The notes below the pieces were generated by a model, which was given only the letters and a program-made list of their open reading frames with translations, had not been told where the DNA came from and did not search any database. The position numbers and the translations under genes are program-made. A stretch of DNA of 64,000 bases from Microbacterium sp. MM2322 (GTDB lineage: Bacteria; Actinomycetota; Actinomycetes; Actinomycetales; Microbacteriaceae): NCBI RefSeq assembly GCF_964186585.1, contig NZ_OZ075067.1:2046001-2110000 (forward strand), read 5' to 3'. Position 1 is the first letter of the stretch. The number at the start of each line of letters is the position of its first letter. Positions 51,602 through 61,244 of the stretch are shown in pieces.

Positions 51602-52966
51602 TCAGTCAGACGACGACGAGCCCGACGAACCGTCCGAACCGCCGCCGCTACCGGAATCCGATCCCGACCCGCCGTCCGCCGGCGGGGTCGTGTCGGGCGC
51701 CGGGGTCGTATCGGGCGCGGGAGTCGTGTCGGGCGCGGGTGCGTACTCGCCCCACCGCGGCGCCTGGTGCGGCTGGAGCGGCGGCCCATCGTACGGCGCG
51801 GCCGGCGGCGGAGGAGACGGCTGGACGGCCGGCGGCTGGCCATACACCGGGGGCTGGCCGTACACCGGGGGCTGGCCATACACCGGGGGCTGGCCATACA
51901 CGGGCGGCTGCCCGTACACGGGCGGCTGCCCGTAGACAGGCGGCTGCCCGTAGACAGGCGGGTAGCCGTAGACGGGCGGCGCGTAGACGGGCTCGGGTGG
52001 CGGGGAGAGGCGCAGCGTGCGACGTCCATCGCCGCGGCGCCACAGCCATTCGACAACGCCGACGAATGCCGCGATCATCACGACGGACGACACCAGGCTG
52101 ACGATGCTCGTGTCGGTCGCGGCGGCGTCACTGAGACCGAAGACCGAGAACCCGAAAGCGGCCAGGTTGTTCACGATGTGCAGGGCGATGGCCGCCTCGA
52201 GTCCGCCGGTCCGCCACGTCAACCAGCCGGCCGCGATCGCGAACACGCCGACACTCGCCTGACCGACCCAGTCGTACACGTGACCCAGCACGAACAGCGG
52301 CACCGGCAACAGAATCGCCCACGCGGGATGCTTCAACCATCGCCCCACCGTCTGCATGAGGTATCCGCGGAAGACGTATTCCTCCGCCGCCGCCTGGAAC
52401 GGGACGAGCAGGAGGACGACGAGAAGGGATGCCACGAAGGCCGGGTTCTCCGCAGGGGAGACCAGGTTCCCCTCGGAGCCCTCCTCCGCCGGCAGGAGGA
52501 ACGACAGCGCCGAGATCACCATGTAGACGACGACGGCCGCGCCGACGCACAGGAACAGCCACTTCCAGCGGAGCCGACCTGCCACCGACGAGATGTGACC
52601 GACGCGGCGGCCGTTCACCAGGAACGACGCCAGCAGGTAGATCGGCCACATCACGGCGAGCGACAGCAGGATGATCGCCAGCCCCAGCGGGTCGGTGACG
52701 TCGATGGTCAGGAGCCGATCCGTCAACGTGAAGATGTCGACCGACGGATCCGAGACGAGGACGGCGATCCCGAAGACGACTCCGATGACGGTGCTGACGA
52801 CGAGGTACAGGACCACGCCGATGGCCCCCGTCGCGAGGGGGGTCCACCAGCCGCGTCGCTGTCGCGCGAACAACAGCCGGTGGAAGGCGGCACCCGGCCC
52901 GGTGACGTCGGCGGGCAACGCCGGTGCGGGTCGGTGTGGAACGGGAACGGGCTGCGGAACAGTCAC
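51602..52966 (-). CDS. CPBP intramembrane endopeptidase with repeat-rich tail
   Basis: A 454-residue protein. About eight membrane segments occupy residues 40-300 with the CPBP motifs AAAEEYVFRGYLMQ (EExxxR), VLGHVYDWVG and ALHIVNNLAAFG. The C-terminal 140 residues are cytoplasmic-like low complexity: eight copies of a PVYGQP unit, a PAPDTT repeat and a Gly/Ser run. Protease substrates are unknown. The start is the GTG at 52966 with GGA nearby. Convergent with the XPB gene, 8 bases apart. Confidence 0.85.
   Translation of the reverse strand: MTVPQPVPVPHRPAPALPADVTGPGAAFHRLLFARQRRGWWTPLATGAIGVVLYLVVSTVIGVVFGIAVLVSDPSVDIFTLTDRLLTIDVTDPLGLAIILLSLAVMWPIYLLASFLVNGRRVGHISSVAGRLRWKWLFLCVGAAVVVYMVISALSFLLPAEEGSEGNLVSPAENPAFVASLLVVLLLVPFQAAAEEYVFRGYLMQTVGRWLKHPAWAILLPVPLFVLGHVYDWVGQASVGVFAIAAGWLTWRTGGLEAAIALHIVNNLAAFGFSVFGLSDAAATDTSIVSLVSSVVMIAAFVGVVEWLWRRGDGRRTLRLSPPPEPVYAPPVYGYPPVYGQPPVYGQPPVYGQPPVYGQPPVYGQPPVYGQPPVYGQPPAVQPSPPPPAAPYDGPPLQPHQAPRWGEYAPAPDTTPAPDTTPAPDTTPPADGGSGSDSGSGGGSDGSSGSSSSD
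51834..51980. repeat. 18-bp tandem repeat in CPBP protease tail
   Basis: Eight copies of an 18-bp unit (ggctggccatacaccggg and close variants), each encoding six residues PVYGQP on the minus strand. Upstream copies near 51834 are more alike than those near 51960, suggesting recent expansion from one side. Confidence 0.9.
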
Positions 52967-53065
52967 CGTTCCATCCTGTCTCACCGCGGCCGGGGATCGC
53001 ACCCCGGAGCAACCCGACACCGGAATGTCCAGCAAACCGATTGATTCCGGTGCCAGTATGGGCTC

Positions 53066-53758
53066 ATGACCGCTGCACGCATCCTCGTCGTGGACGACGA
53101 GCCGAACATCCGGGATCTGCTCGTCACCAGCCTCCGGTTCGCCGGATATCAGGTCCGTGCCGTCGCGAACGGCGCCCAGACCATCTCGGCTGTTCTCGAA
53201 GAAGAACCCGATCTCATCATCCTCGACGTCATGCTGCCCGACATGAACGGGTTCAGCGTCACGAAGCGTCTTCGCGGAGCGGGCTACACCGCCCCCATCC
53301 TCTTCCTGACTGCGAAGGATGCCACCGAGGACAAGATCGAGGGCTTGAACTCCGGCGGCGACGACTACGTCACGAAGCCGTTCAGCCTCGATGAGATCGT
53401 CGCGCGCATCCAAGCGATCCTCCGCCGCACGATGCAGGCCGACGAGGACTCCATCATCAAGGCCGGCGAGATCACGATGGATCAGGACACCCACGACGTC
53501 CAGGTCGGCGACGTCTCGATCGACCTCTCCCCCACCGAGTTCAAGCTCCTGCGCTACCTGATGCTCAACCCCAACCGGGTGCTCAGCAAGGCTCAGATCC
53601 TCGACCACGTGTGGGAATACGACTTCAACGGTGACGCGGGCATCGTCGAGAGCTACATCTCGTACCTCCGACGCAAGATCGATCCGCACTCCTCCGAACC
53701 GCTCATCCAGACCAAGCGTGGTTTCGGATACATGCTGAAGGCCGACCGCACCGCCTGA
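53066..53758 (+). CDS. OmpR-family response regulator
   Basis: A 230-residue regulator. The receiver domain has acidic pocket DDE (residues 10-12), phospho-acceptor Asp54 (LIILDVMLPDMNGF), Thr in LFLTAKD and Lys in VTKPF. The C-terminal winged helix (ISYLRRKIDP, TKRGFGYML) is of the OmpR/PhoB type. It forms a two-component system with the histidine kinase directly downstream. Close in layout to TcrX/PrrA-type regulators. ATG at 53066. Confidence 0.93.
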   Translation: MTAARILVVDDEPNIRDLLVTSLRFAGYQVRAVANGAQTISAVLEEEPDLIILDVMLPDMNGFSVTKRLRGAGYTAPILFLTAKDATEDKIEGLNSGGDDYVTKPFSLDEIVARIQAILRRTMQADEDSIIKAGEITMDQDTHDVQVGDVSIDLSPTEFKLLRYLMLNPNRVLSKAQILDHVWEYDFNGDAGIVESYISYLRRKIDPHSSEPLIQTKRGFGYMLKADRTA

Positions 53759-53771
53759 ACGGAGGCGCCCC

Positions 53772-55487
53772 CTGGGCCCGACGGCATCGCAGGACCGCGT
53801 CACCCATTGGTGGCGCGGCCTCAGCCTGCGCACCAAAGTCACGGGGGTGACCGTCAGCATCCTCGCCTTCGGCATGATCGCCGCCGGCGTGGGGACCATG
53901 ATCTTCCTCCGCAACGCTCAGCTCAGCGCGGTCGACCAGTCGCTGACCCAGACGGTCACGACGGATATCGCCAGCAACCTCATGAACGTGACGCTCGACG
54001 ACGGCGAGGCGACGTTCACGCCGATCGCCGCTGCTCCGACGGACTTCTCCGTCGCCGTCTACAGCGGCAAGGGTGAGGGCGAGCGTCTCGCCGTCGCCGG
54101 TGGGGATTCGTCGCTGTCGCCGCCGGACTATCCCGCCACGTTCTCGCTCGACCAGACCGTGCTCGACGGTACTGCCCCGTTCGACCTCACGTCGGCGGAC
54201 GGCACGGTGCGGTACCGCGCGAGCGTCGACACCCTGCCCATCGCGGGGTCGCGGGAGTACTACACGCAGCTCGTCGCGCTCCCGCTCAACGACGTGAACC
54301 GCACGGTCGCCAACTACATCGGCATCTACACCGCCCTCGCCCTGTTCACGATCGTCTGCAGCGCCATCCTCACCCGCGGACTCGTCACCCTGGCCTTCCG
54401 CGGACTCGGTCAGGTGGAGTCCACGGCCATGACGATCGCGAAAGGCGACTTCAGCCAGCGCATGAGCGACATCGCGCCGGGCACCGAGGTCGGACGACTG
54501 AAGACAGCGATCAACGTGATGCTCGAACGCATCGATGAGGCTCTGGGCGAGCGGGATTCGACCGTCGAGCGGATGCGGCGCTTCATCGGCGATGCGAGCC
54601 ATGAGCTCCGAACGCCCCTCGTCACGGTGCGGGGGTACGCCGAGCTGTACCGGATGGGAGCCATCGGCGATCCCGAGCAGACGGCGCAGGCGATGGAGCG
54701 GATCGAGAAGGAAGCGATCCGCATGGGCGCGCTCGTCGAGGACTTGCTCGCTCTCGCCCGCCTCGACGAGCAGCGCGACATGGCCGTGGTCCCCGTCGAC
54801 CTCCGTCCCATCGCGAGGGATGCCGCCCTCGACGCGCGCGCTGCGTCGCCCGACCGCGAGGTCACCTTCACTGGTCACACCCCGACGTCGACGACTCCGA
54901 TCGCGGTGTTCACCGCGCAGGATCCCTCTCCCAAGCGCCGCAGTGGCGGCATGTCCGGCGCCGGCCGCCTGCTGCGTCGCCGCCCTCGGACGGATGCCGC
55001 ACCCCCCTCGCACGAGACTGAGCCGATCCTCCTGCAGGCACCGCAGAGCGTCACTCCGATCGTGATCGGCGATGAGAACCGCATCCGCCAGGTCGTCGCC
55101 AACCTCCTGGGTAACGCGCGACGCTACACGCCGCCGGGGTCTCCCATCGAACTCTCGGTGGGGGCTGATCTCGACTCGGCACGCGGCTGGATCTCTGTCG
55201 CCGACCACGGCGAGGGAGTCCCGGAGCAGATCCGCAGCAAGATCTTCCAGAGATTCTGGCGGGCTGACTCGTCGCGCACGCGCGAGACCGGCGGGTCGGG
55301 GCTCGGCCTGTCGATCGTCGCATCGATCGTGGCGACACTGCAGGGCACGATCGAGGTCACCGACACCCCCGGCGGCGGCGCGACGTTCACGGTGTCGCTG
55401 CCCCTCGCGATCGACCGCGCGACGGCCGGCGAAGCGGTGGACCTCGAGACCCGACCGCTCCCGCGGCCCCCGCACGCCGAGGGCTGA
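53772..55487 (+). CDS. sensor histidine kinase, probable CTG start
   Basis: A 571-residue kinase: first membrane segment (TVSILAFGMIAAGVGTMIF), extracellular sensor of about 125 residues, second segment (IGIYTALALFTIVCSAIL), HAMP, H-box FIGDASHELRTPLVT, N-box RQVVANLLGNARRY, G1 DHGEGVP and G2 GSGLGLSI. The only ATG/GTG start in frame (GTG at 53847) cuts off WWRGLSLRTKVTG, the conserved juxtamembrane lead of such kinases. A CTG at 53772 with GGAGG 6 bases upstream restores it. A 35-residue basic insert (SPKRRSGGMSGAGR) lies between H-box and N-box. Confidence 0.88.
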   Translation: MGPTASQDRVTHWWRGLSLRTKVTGVTVSILAFGMIAAGVGTMIFLRNAQLSAVDQSLTQTVTTDIASNLMNVTLDDGEATFTPIAAAPTDFSVAVYSGKGEGERLAVAGGDSSLSPPDYPATFSLDQTVLDGTAPFDLTSADGTVRYRASVDTLPIAGSREYYTQLVALPLNDVNRTVANYIGIYTALALFTIVCSAILTRGLVTLAFRGLGQVESTAMTIAKGDFSQRMSDIAPGTEVGRLKTAINVMLERIDEALGERDSTVERMRRFIGDASHELRTPLVTVRGYAELYRMGAIGDPEQTAQAMERIEKEAIRMGALVEDLLALARLDEQRDMAVVPVDLRPIARDAALDARAASPDREVTFTGHTPTSTTPIAVFTAQDPSPKRRSGGMSGAGRLLRRRPRTDAAPPSHETEPILLQAPQSVTPIVIGDENRIRQVVANLLGNARRYTPPGSPIELSVGADLDSARGWISVADHGEGVPEQIRSKIFQRFWRADSSRTRETGGSGLGLSIVASIVATLQGTIEVTDTPGGGATFTVSLPLAIDRATAGEAVDLETRPLPRPPHAEG

Positions 55488-55605
55488 GCGGGATTCCTCC
55501 CCAGGATGCCGGTACGCGGCATCCTCCCCAGGCGGATGGCGACCCGGACGAGTGCGTCGCGGTGCTGTCTAGCGTGGCGGCATCCCACTCGAAAGGACAC
55601 CCGCC

Positions 55606-55893
55606 ATGACCGCCTTCACCGTCGACAGCGACGCCGTTCTCGCCGCCACCTCCACGATCCGCGCCACGGGCGACCGGGTGCAGTCGGAGACCGCCGCGAT
55701 GCTCGGACACCTCACCCAGCTGCAGGGCTCGTGGACCGGCAGCGCGTCGGTCGCCTTCCAGTCCGTGGTCGAACGCTGGCGCGCCGCGCAGCGAGAACTG
55801 GATGCCGCTCTCGCCGACATCAGCACGGCTCTCGGAGCCGTCGGCCAGCAGTACGCGCAGACCGAGATGGCTGCCGCGGGCATGTTCCGCTGA
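55606..55893 (+). CDS. WXG100 family protein (ESX/type VII substrate-like)
   Basis: A 95-residue helical hairpin protein with the central motif WTGSASVAF (WxG) and the usual length. It is an EsxA/EsxB-like candidate type VII secretion substrate. No EccC ATPase or other ESX gene lies in the window. A pair of inverted octamers (aggatgcc ... ggcatcct, 55503-55525) lies upstream. AAAGGA is 7 bases before the ATG. Confidence 0.9.
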   Translation: MTAFTVDSDAVLAATSTIRATGDRVQSETAAMLGHLTQLQGSWTGSASVAFQSVVERWRAAQRELDAALADISTALGAVGQQYAQTEMAAAGMFR

Positions 55894-55910
55894 CACGCCC
55901 GCAGAACGAC

Positions 55911-55940
55911 GAAGGGCCCCTCCTCGCGGAGGGGCCCTTC
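55911..55940. terminator. strong bidirectional terminator
   Basis: A 13-bp perfect stem GAAGGGCCCCTCC/GGAGGGGCCCTTC with a 4-base loop, between the WXG100 gene and the convergent groEL gene. Confidence 0.93.
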
Positions 55941-55958
55941 GTACTGCTCAGCGCTGGA

Positions 55959-57672
<1,714 letters not shown>

Positions 57673-57678
57673 ATCATT

Positions 57679-57705
57679 CTGGCACTCGACCCTAGGGAGT
57701 GCAAG
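57679..57705. promoter_or_regulatory. second CIRCE-like element
   Basis: CTGGCACTC, nine bases, GAGTGCAAG: a second, weaker copy of the HrcA operator, six bases from the first. Tandem CIRCE copies occur before actinobacterial chaperonin genes. Confidence 0.75.
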
Positions 57706-57788
57706 CCGCGCGGCCCCGACTCGCGGTACCGTTGGCGACGCCGCGCCGATGACCACGACGAGGCGTCGATCACCGCACGGAGGAACGG

Positions 57789-57992
57789 ATGCCGACGATC
57801 TCAGACATAGCCTCTCTCCTGGGGATGCCTGCATCCGAGGCTCTTCGTTCGTCGCTGCTCGCTGGCCTCGCATCAGAGCGTTCCGTCGAGACGGATCTCC
57901 CCCGAGGACGGGCATTCGAAACACGTGCGATCCGACCTCGATCGCGGCGAGATCACGCGATCGCCTTCATGAGATCGGACATTGTGCCGTGA
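57789..57992 (+). CDS. small ORF coupled to DUF4303 gene
   Basis: Sixty-seven residues beginning MPTISDIASLLGMPASEALR. Two things support it: GGAGGA 6 bases upstream of the ATG, and a stop that overlaps the GTG start of the DUF4303 gene (GTGA), the arrangement of translationally coupled genes. The second half is basic and less protein-like. No family recognised. It may be a leader or an intact small gene. Confidence 0.45.
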   Translation: MPTISDIASLLGMPASEALRSSLLAGLASERSVETDLPRGRAFETRAIRPRSRRDHAIAFMRSDIVP

Positions 57993-58513
57993 ACCGCGAG
58001 CAGATGCGAAAAGCGCTGCGAGAGGCGACGGTGGCCGCTTTCGATGACGCGATCGGGTCTCTGGCCGGCGAGCGGTTGTACGCCGTGGCACTGACGACGG
58101 ACGACGGCGCGATGAGCCCCGGGCTCTGCGTCACCACCGTCGAGCACTACGAGGCGAAGAGATCAGAAGCGGATGCCGCCGACGTCCTCGCCTCCCCCGG
58201 GTACGACGCCTACCTGCGGTGGGACACCGCCGAGTGGCGCGATGAACTGGCGGGCTGGGAGCACTTCGAACCGATCTCTGAGGCACTCCCGGAAGAGTCG
58301 GACGACGCCGACGGCTGGTTCGAGGAACACATCGATGCCCTGACCGCCGCCCTCGCGCACCTGCGGGCCGAGCGCGCAGAGGCGCTTGCCGGAGTCACCC
58401 TCTTCGTCTCCGTCACCGACAGCGACGAGACCGAGGCCATCGAGAACCGCTCCGCCCGCGCGCTGAATCCACCCGAGCTGACCGAACGGTTCCTGCGCCG
58501 CTACGAGAGCTGA
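57989..58513 (+). CDS. DUF4303 domain protein
   Basis: A 174-residue acidic protein with the DUF4303 layout: LREATVAAFDDAIGSLAGER, YAVALTTDDGAMSPGLCVTT, then YLRWDTAEWRDELAGWEHF and a terminal FVSVTDSDETEAIENRSARA. The family is often linked to contact-dependent or immunity gene clusters, but nothing of that kind is seen here. The GTG at 57989 overlaps the preceding small ORF; an ATG at 58004 is the alternative. Confidence 0.75.
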   Translation: MNREQMRKALREATVAAFDDAIGSLAGERLYAVALTTDDGAMSPGLCVTTVEHYEAKRSEADAADVLASPGYDAYLRWDTAEWRDELAGWEHFEPISEALPEESDDADGWFEEHIDALTAALAHLRAERAEALAGVTLFVSVTDSDETEAIENRSARALNPPELTERFLRRYES

Positions 58514-58519
58514 GAGGCC

Positions 58520-58723
58520 TCAGGCGACGACGCGGACGGATTCGGCCTGCGGGCCCTTCTGTCCGCTGCCGACAGTGAACTCGACGGCTTGGCCCTCTTC
58601 GAGGACGCGGAAGCCCGACATGTCGATGTTGGAGTAGTGGACGAAGACGTCCTGTCCGTCACCGAGGGTGATGAAGCCGAAGCCCTTCTCGGCGTTGAAC
58701 CACTTGACGGTTCCCTGGGTCAT
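58520..58723 (-). CDS. cold-shock protein CspA family
   Basis: A 67-residue single cold-shock domain, [20 protein letters not shown], with KGFGFI and VFVHY RNA-binding motifs and a standard C-terminus ([14 protein letters not shown]). It is an RNA chaperone, usually abundant. ATG at 58723 with AGGAGA upstream. Confidence 0.95.
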   Translation of the reverse strand: MTQGTVKWFNAEKGFGFITLGDGQDVFVHYSNIDMSGFRVLEEGQAVEFTVGSGQKGPQAESVRVVA

Positions 58724-58865
58724 GCGAATCTCCTGAAGCTGTGGGACATCGAAATGCTAGCCACGCCTTCAGGCCTCGACAGGCCGTTCCGGGCTTTGTT
58801 GACACCCCGGAACCGAAGTGTTTACGACAGCGAAACACGCAGGGCCGCAGACCCCGGGGCGTACG

Positions 58866-59498
58866 TCATTCCGAGCCGAAGTCGAGCCCCACGACGACGA
58901 CGAGCTGCGGCCGACTCGTACCGCCTGCCGCGGCCGTCTCGGGCGGAGCGACCACTTGGTAGGTGTCGTCGAGGGAGACCTCGGCACCGCCGATCGCGTC
59001 GGCAAGACCGCGCGCAGCGGCTTCGTCGGCAGACGATCCGTAGTACACCGTGGTCGTCGGGAAGTCGTTCGAGCTCGCATTGCTGACTTCGACGTCGGCC
59101 TCGGCCCAGCCGGCTCCGATCACGGCTTCGCGCACTTTCGCTCCGAGCCCGGTTTCCGCCGTGGCGTTGAGCACGAGGACCTCGTACGAGGTGTCGACTC
59201 GGGGGGCGACCACCTGGGAGCTGTTGCTGGGCTTGGCGGCCTGCGCGAAATCGAGTCGCCCCGTCGCCAGCAACGTGCCGAAGACTCCCGCGATCACGAT
59301 GGCGACAGTTGCGACCGCAGACCAGAGGACGATGACTCCGACGCGAAGTCGCGGAGTCTCCGCGCGGTGCGCTCCGATACGGGCGGGGCGCCCGGGCAGG
59401 TCGTCGAAGCGGTCCTTGGCGGCGGGCCGCCCCCTCGAAGCGGAGAGTTCCGTCGGGGTGGGCTGCTCTTGCTCGGGCGGGGAGGTCGGAGACGGCAC
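58866..59498 (-). CDS. LytR C-terminal domain protein
   Basis: A 210-residue protein: a Pro-rich cytoplasmic N-terminus, one membrane segment (VIVLWSAVATVAIVIAGVFG) and an extracellular LytR_C domain (YEVLVLNATAETGLGAKVRE, TTTVYYGSSADEAAARGLAD). The LCP catalytic domain is absent, so it cannot attach wall polymers itself. It follows the DUF3263 gene, 9 bases away; this pair is conserved in actinobacteria. ATG at 59498. Confidence 0.88.
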   Translation of the reverse strand: MPSPTSPPEQEQPTPTELSASRGRPAAKDRFDDLPGRPARIGAHRAETPRLRVGVIVLWSAVATVAIVIAGVFGTLLATGRLDFAQAAKPSNSSQVVAPRVDTSYEVLVLNATAETGLGAKVREAVIGAGWAEADVEVSNASSNDFPTTTVYYGSSADEAAARGLADAIGGAEVSLDDTYQVVAPPETAAAGGTSRPQLVVVVGLDFGSE

Positions 59499-59507
59499 TC
59501 GAGAATG

Positions 59508-59768
59508 CTACCGGGCCGACGCCGGGAGGATCCTGGTCCGACTGCGACGCTCGCTCTCCTGCGTCGCCTGCAGCCGCCTGAGGCGGTGGACGAGCACAGG
59601 ATCGTGGGCGACGGCATCCGCGGAGTCGAGGATGCGGCCGAGCAGCTGGTAGTACCGCGCCGGCGTCAGCGACAGCTCGGCTCGGAGCGCTTCCTCCTTC
59701 GCCCCGGAGTGCCCGTGCCAGTTCGCCTCGAAGTCGAGGACGGCTCGATCGCGGTCGGAGAGGGGCAC
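59508..59768 (-). CDS. DUF3263 domain protein
   Basis: An 86-residue protein matching DUF3263: LSDRDRAVLDFEANWHGHSG, then KEEALRAELSLTPARYYQLL and VHRLRRLQATQE. The helical pattern with LSLTPARYYQLLG resembles a sigma-region-4-like HTH, so it may be a small DNA-binding regulator. The GTG at 59768 is chosen. It precedes the LytR_C gene in a probable operon and diverges from msrB. Confidence 0.87.
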   Translation of the reverse strand: MPLSDRDRAVLDFEANWHGHSGAKEEALRAELSLTPARYYQLLGRILDSADAVAHDPVLVHRLRRLQATQESERRSRTRILPASAR

Positions 59769-59855
59769 TTCCCCACCGTACGACCGACATCGAGCGACAC
59801 CGCGGAACATCCGGGCGGTTCGTCCGGTTGAATGTATCGAGGGAAGGAAGAACAC

Positions 59856-60266
59856 ATGAGCTATCGCGTGGACAAGACCGACGAGCAGTGGCGTGAAGAA
59901 CTGACGGACGAGCAGTACGCCGTCCTGCGTCAGGCGGGGACGGAGCGCGCCTGGACCGGCGAACTCCTCGACGAGGACCGCGCTGGGTTGTACGCCTGCG
60001 CCGCCTGCGGATCGGAGCTGTTCCAGAGCGGAACGAAGTTCGACTCGCACTGCGGATGGCCGAGCTTCTACGAGTCGGTCCGCCCGGAAGCGGTCGAACT
60101 CATCGAGGACAACAGCCACGGCATGGTGCGCACCGAGGTGCGCTGCGCGAACTGCGGGTCGCACCTGGGACACGTGTTCCCCGACGGGTTCGGAACTCCG
60201 ACCGGCGACCGCTACTGCATGAACTCGCTTTCGCTGTCGTTCACGCCGAAGAACGACGAGTCCTGA
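59856..60266 (+). CDS. msrB: peptide-methionine (R)-S-oxide reductase
   Basis: A 136-residue MsrB. Zinc cysteines are in CAACGSEL and CANCGSHLG; the catalytic Cys is in RYCMNSLSLSF, and SHCGWPSFYE is the substrate region. It reduces methionine-R-sulfoxide in proteins using thioredoxin. GGAAGGAAG lies before the ATG at 59856. Stand-alone gene. Confidence 0.96.
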   Translation: MSYRVDKTDEQWREELTDEQYAVLRQAGTERAWTGELLDEDRAGLYACAACGSELFQSGTKFDSHCGWPSFYESVRPEAVELIEDNSHGMVRTEVRCANCGSHLGHVFPDGFGTPTGDRYCMNSLSLSFTPKNDES

Positions 60267-60278
60267 GCGAGACGCTTC

Positions 60279-61235
60279 TCAGCGCCGCACCCGCCAGAAC
60301 GCCGCGACGGACACCGAGGCGAGGCCGATCGCGACCGTGATCGCCTCGACGAGGAGTCCGGGTCCGGCGGGTGCAGGCCAGGCGGCGTCCAGGGCCAGCG
60401 CGGCGAGAAGCTGTCCCGACACGGCGGCCAGACCGAACAGCAGGACTCCGGTCCTCACCACGATGGCTGCCGACATCACGATGTAGACGACACCCAACGC
60501 ACCCCCGAGGTAGAGCCACGGCTCCCCCGGGGGTGCCGCCGGGGGCCCACTGACGATCGTCGCGATCACGGCGAGCACCGTCAGGATCGCGGTACCGACG
60601 AAGAAGTTCGCGAGCGTCGCCGTCAGGGGCGTCCCCACCCGCGCGCGCAGTCGGCCGTTCGTGGCCTGCTGCCACGAGAGACCGACCCCCACGAGGACGG
60701 GCAGGATCACCATCCACACCGGGACGCCTGCGAGACCGTCACCGGCCACCAGGACGACGCCGACAGCCGCGAGAGCGAGCACTCCCCCGACGAGGCGCGG
60801 CACGGTGACAGCCACGGCGCCGCCCGGGCCGTAGCCGATCCGATCGAGGACGAGACCGCCCAGCGTCTGACCCGCGACGATTCCGACCGTGTAGAGCGAC
60901 ACCCCCACGACGCCCACCGCGATGCTCTGAGTTGCGACCGTGAACGCTCCGGCGGCGCCGCCCGCCAGCATCCACCAGGGAATCGTGTGTTCGCGGATGC
61001 CGCGCACCAGAGCGACCGCTCCGCGTCGCCCCGCAGACGTCATCGCGCTGATCGCGGCGATGAGGAGCAGTCCGCTCGCGAAGGAGATGACGGCGGCCGC
61101 CGTCGGGTGTTCCAGATTCACGCCCAGCTGGCCGTTGACGCGCGCTTGGACCGCGGTCAGCACGCCCACCGACACCGCGCCGAGAAGCGCGGGGGTGAGG
61201 GATGCCGGAGCGGAGGGTGTCGTCGCCTGAGTCAC
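60279..61235 (-). CDS. DMT family transporter (DUF606/YdcZ, duplicated)
   Basis: A 318-residue protein with ten membrane segments made of two tandem DUF606 (YdcZ) units: LLGAVSVGVLTAVQARVNGQ begins the first, VWMVILPVLVGVGLSWQQAT the second. Each half has the internal NG(Q/R)L motif after the first helix (ARVNGQLGVN and ATNGRLRARVG). It belongs to the drug/metabolite exporter superfamily; substrate unknown. Convergent with msrB. Confidence 0.88.
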   Translation of the reverse strand: MTQATTPSAPASLTPALLGAVSVGVLTAVQARVNGQLGVNLEHPTAAAVISFASGLLLIAAISAMTSAGRRGAVALVRGIREHTIPWWMLAGGAAGAFTVATQSIAVGVVGVSLYTVGIVAGQTLGGLVLDRIGYGPGGAVAVTVPRLVGGVLALAAVGVVLVAGDGLAGVPVWMVILPVLVGVGLSWQQATNGRLRARVGTPLTATLANFFVGTAILTVLAVIATIVSGPPAAPPGEPWLYLGGALGVVYIVMSAAIVVRTGVLLFGLAAVSGQLLAALALDAAWPAPAGPGLLVEAITVAIGLASVSVAAFWRVRR

Positions 61236-61244
61236 GCGTCCGGC

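Noticed and set aside
51834..51980. CRISPR-like array
   Set aside because: The 18-bp units are contiguous with no spacers and encode an in-frame hexapeptide repeat.
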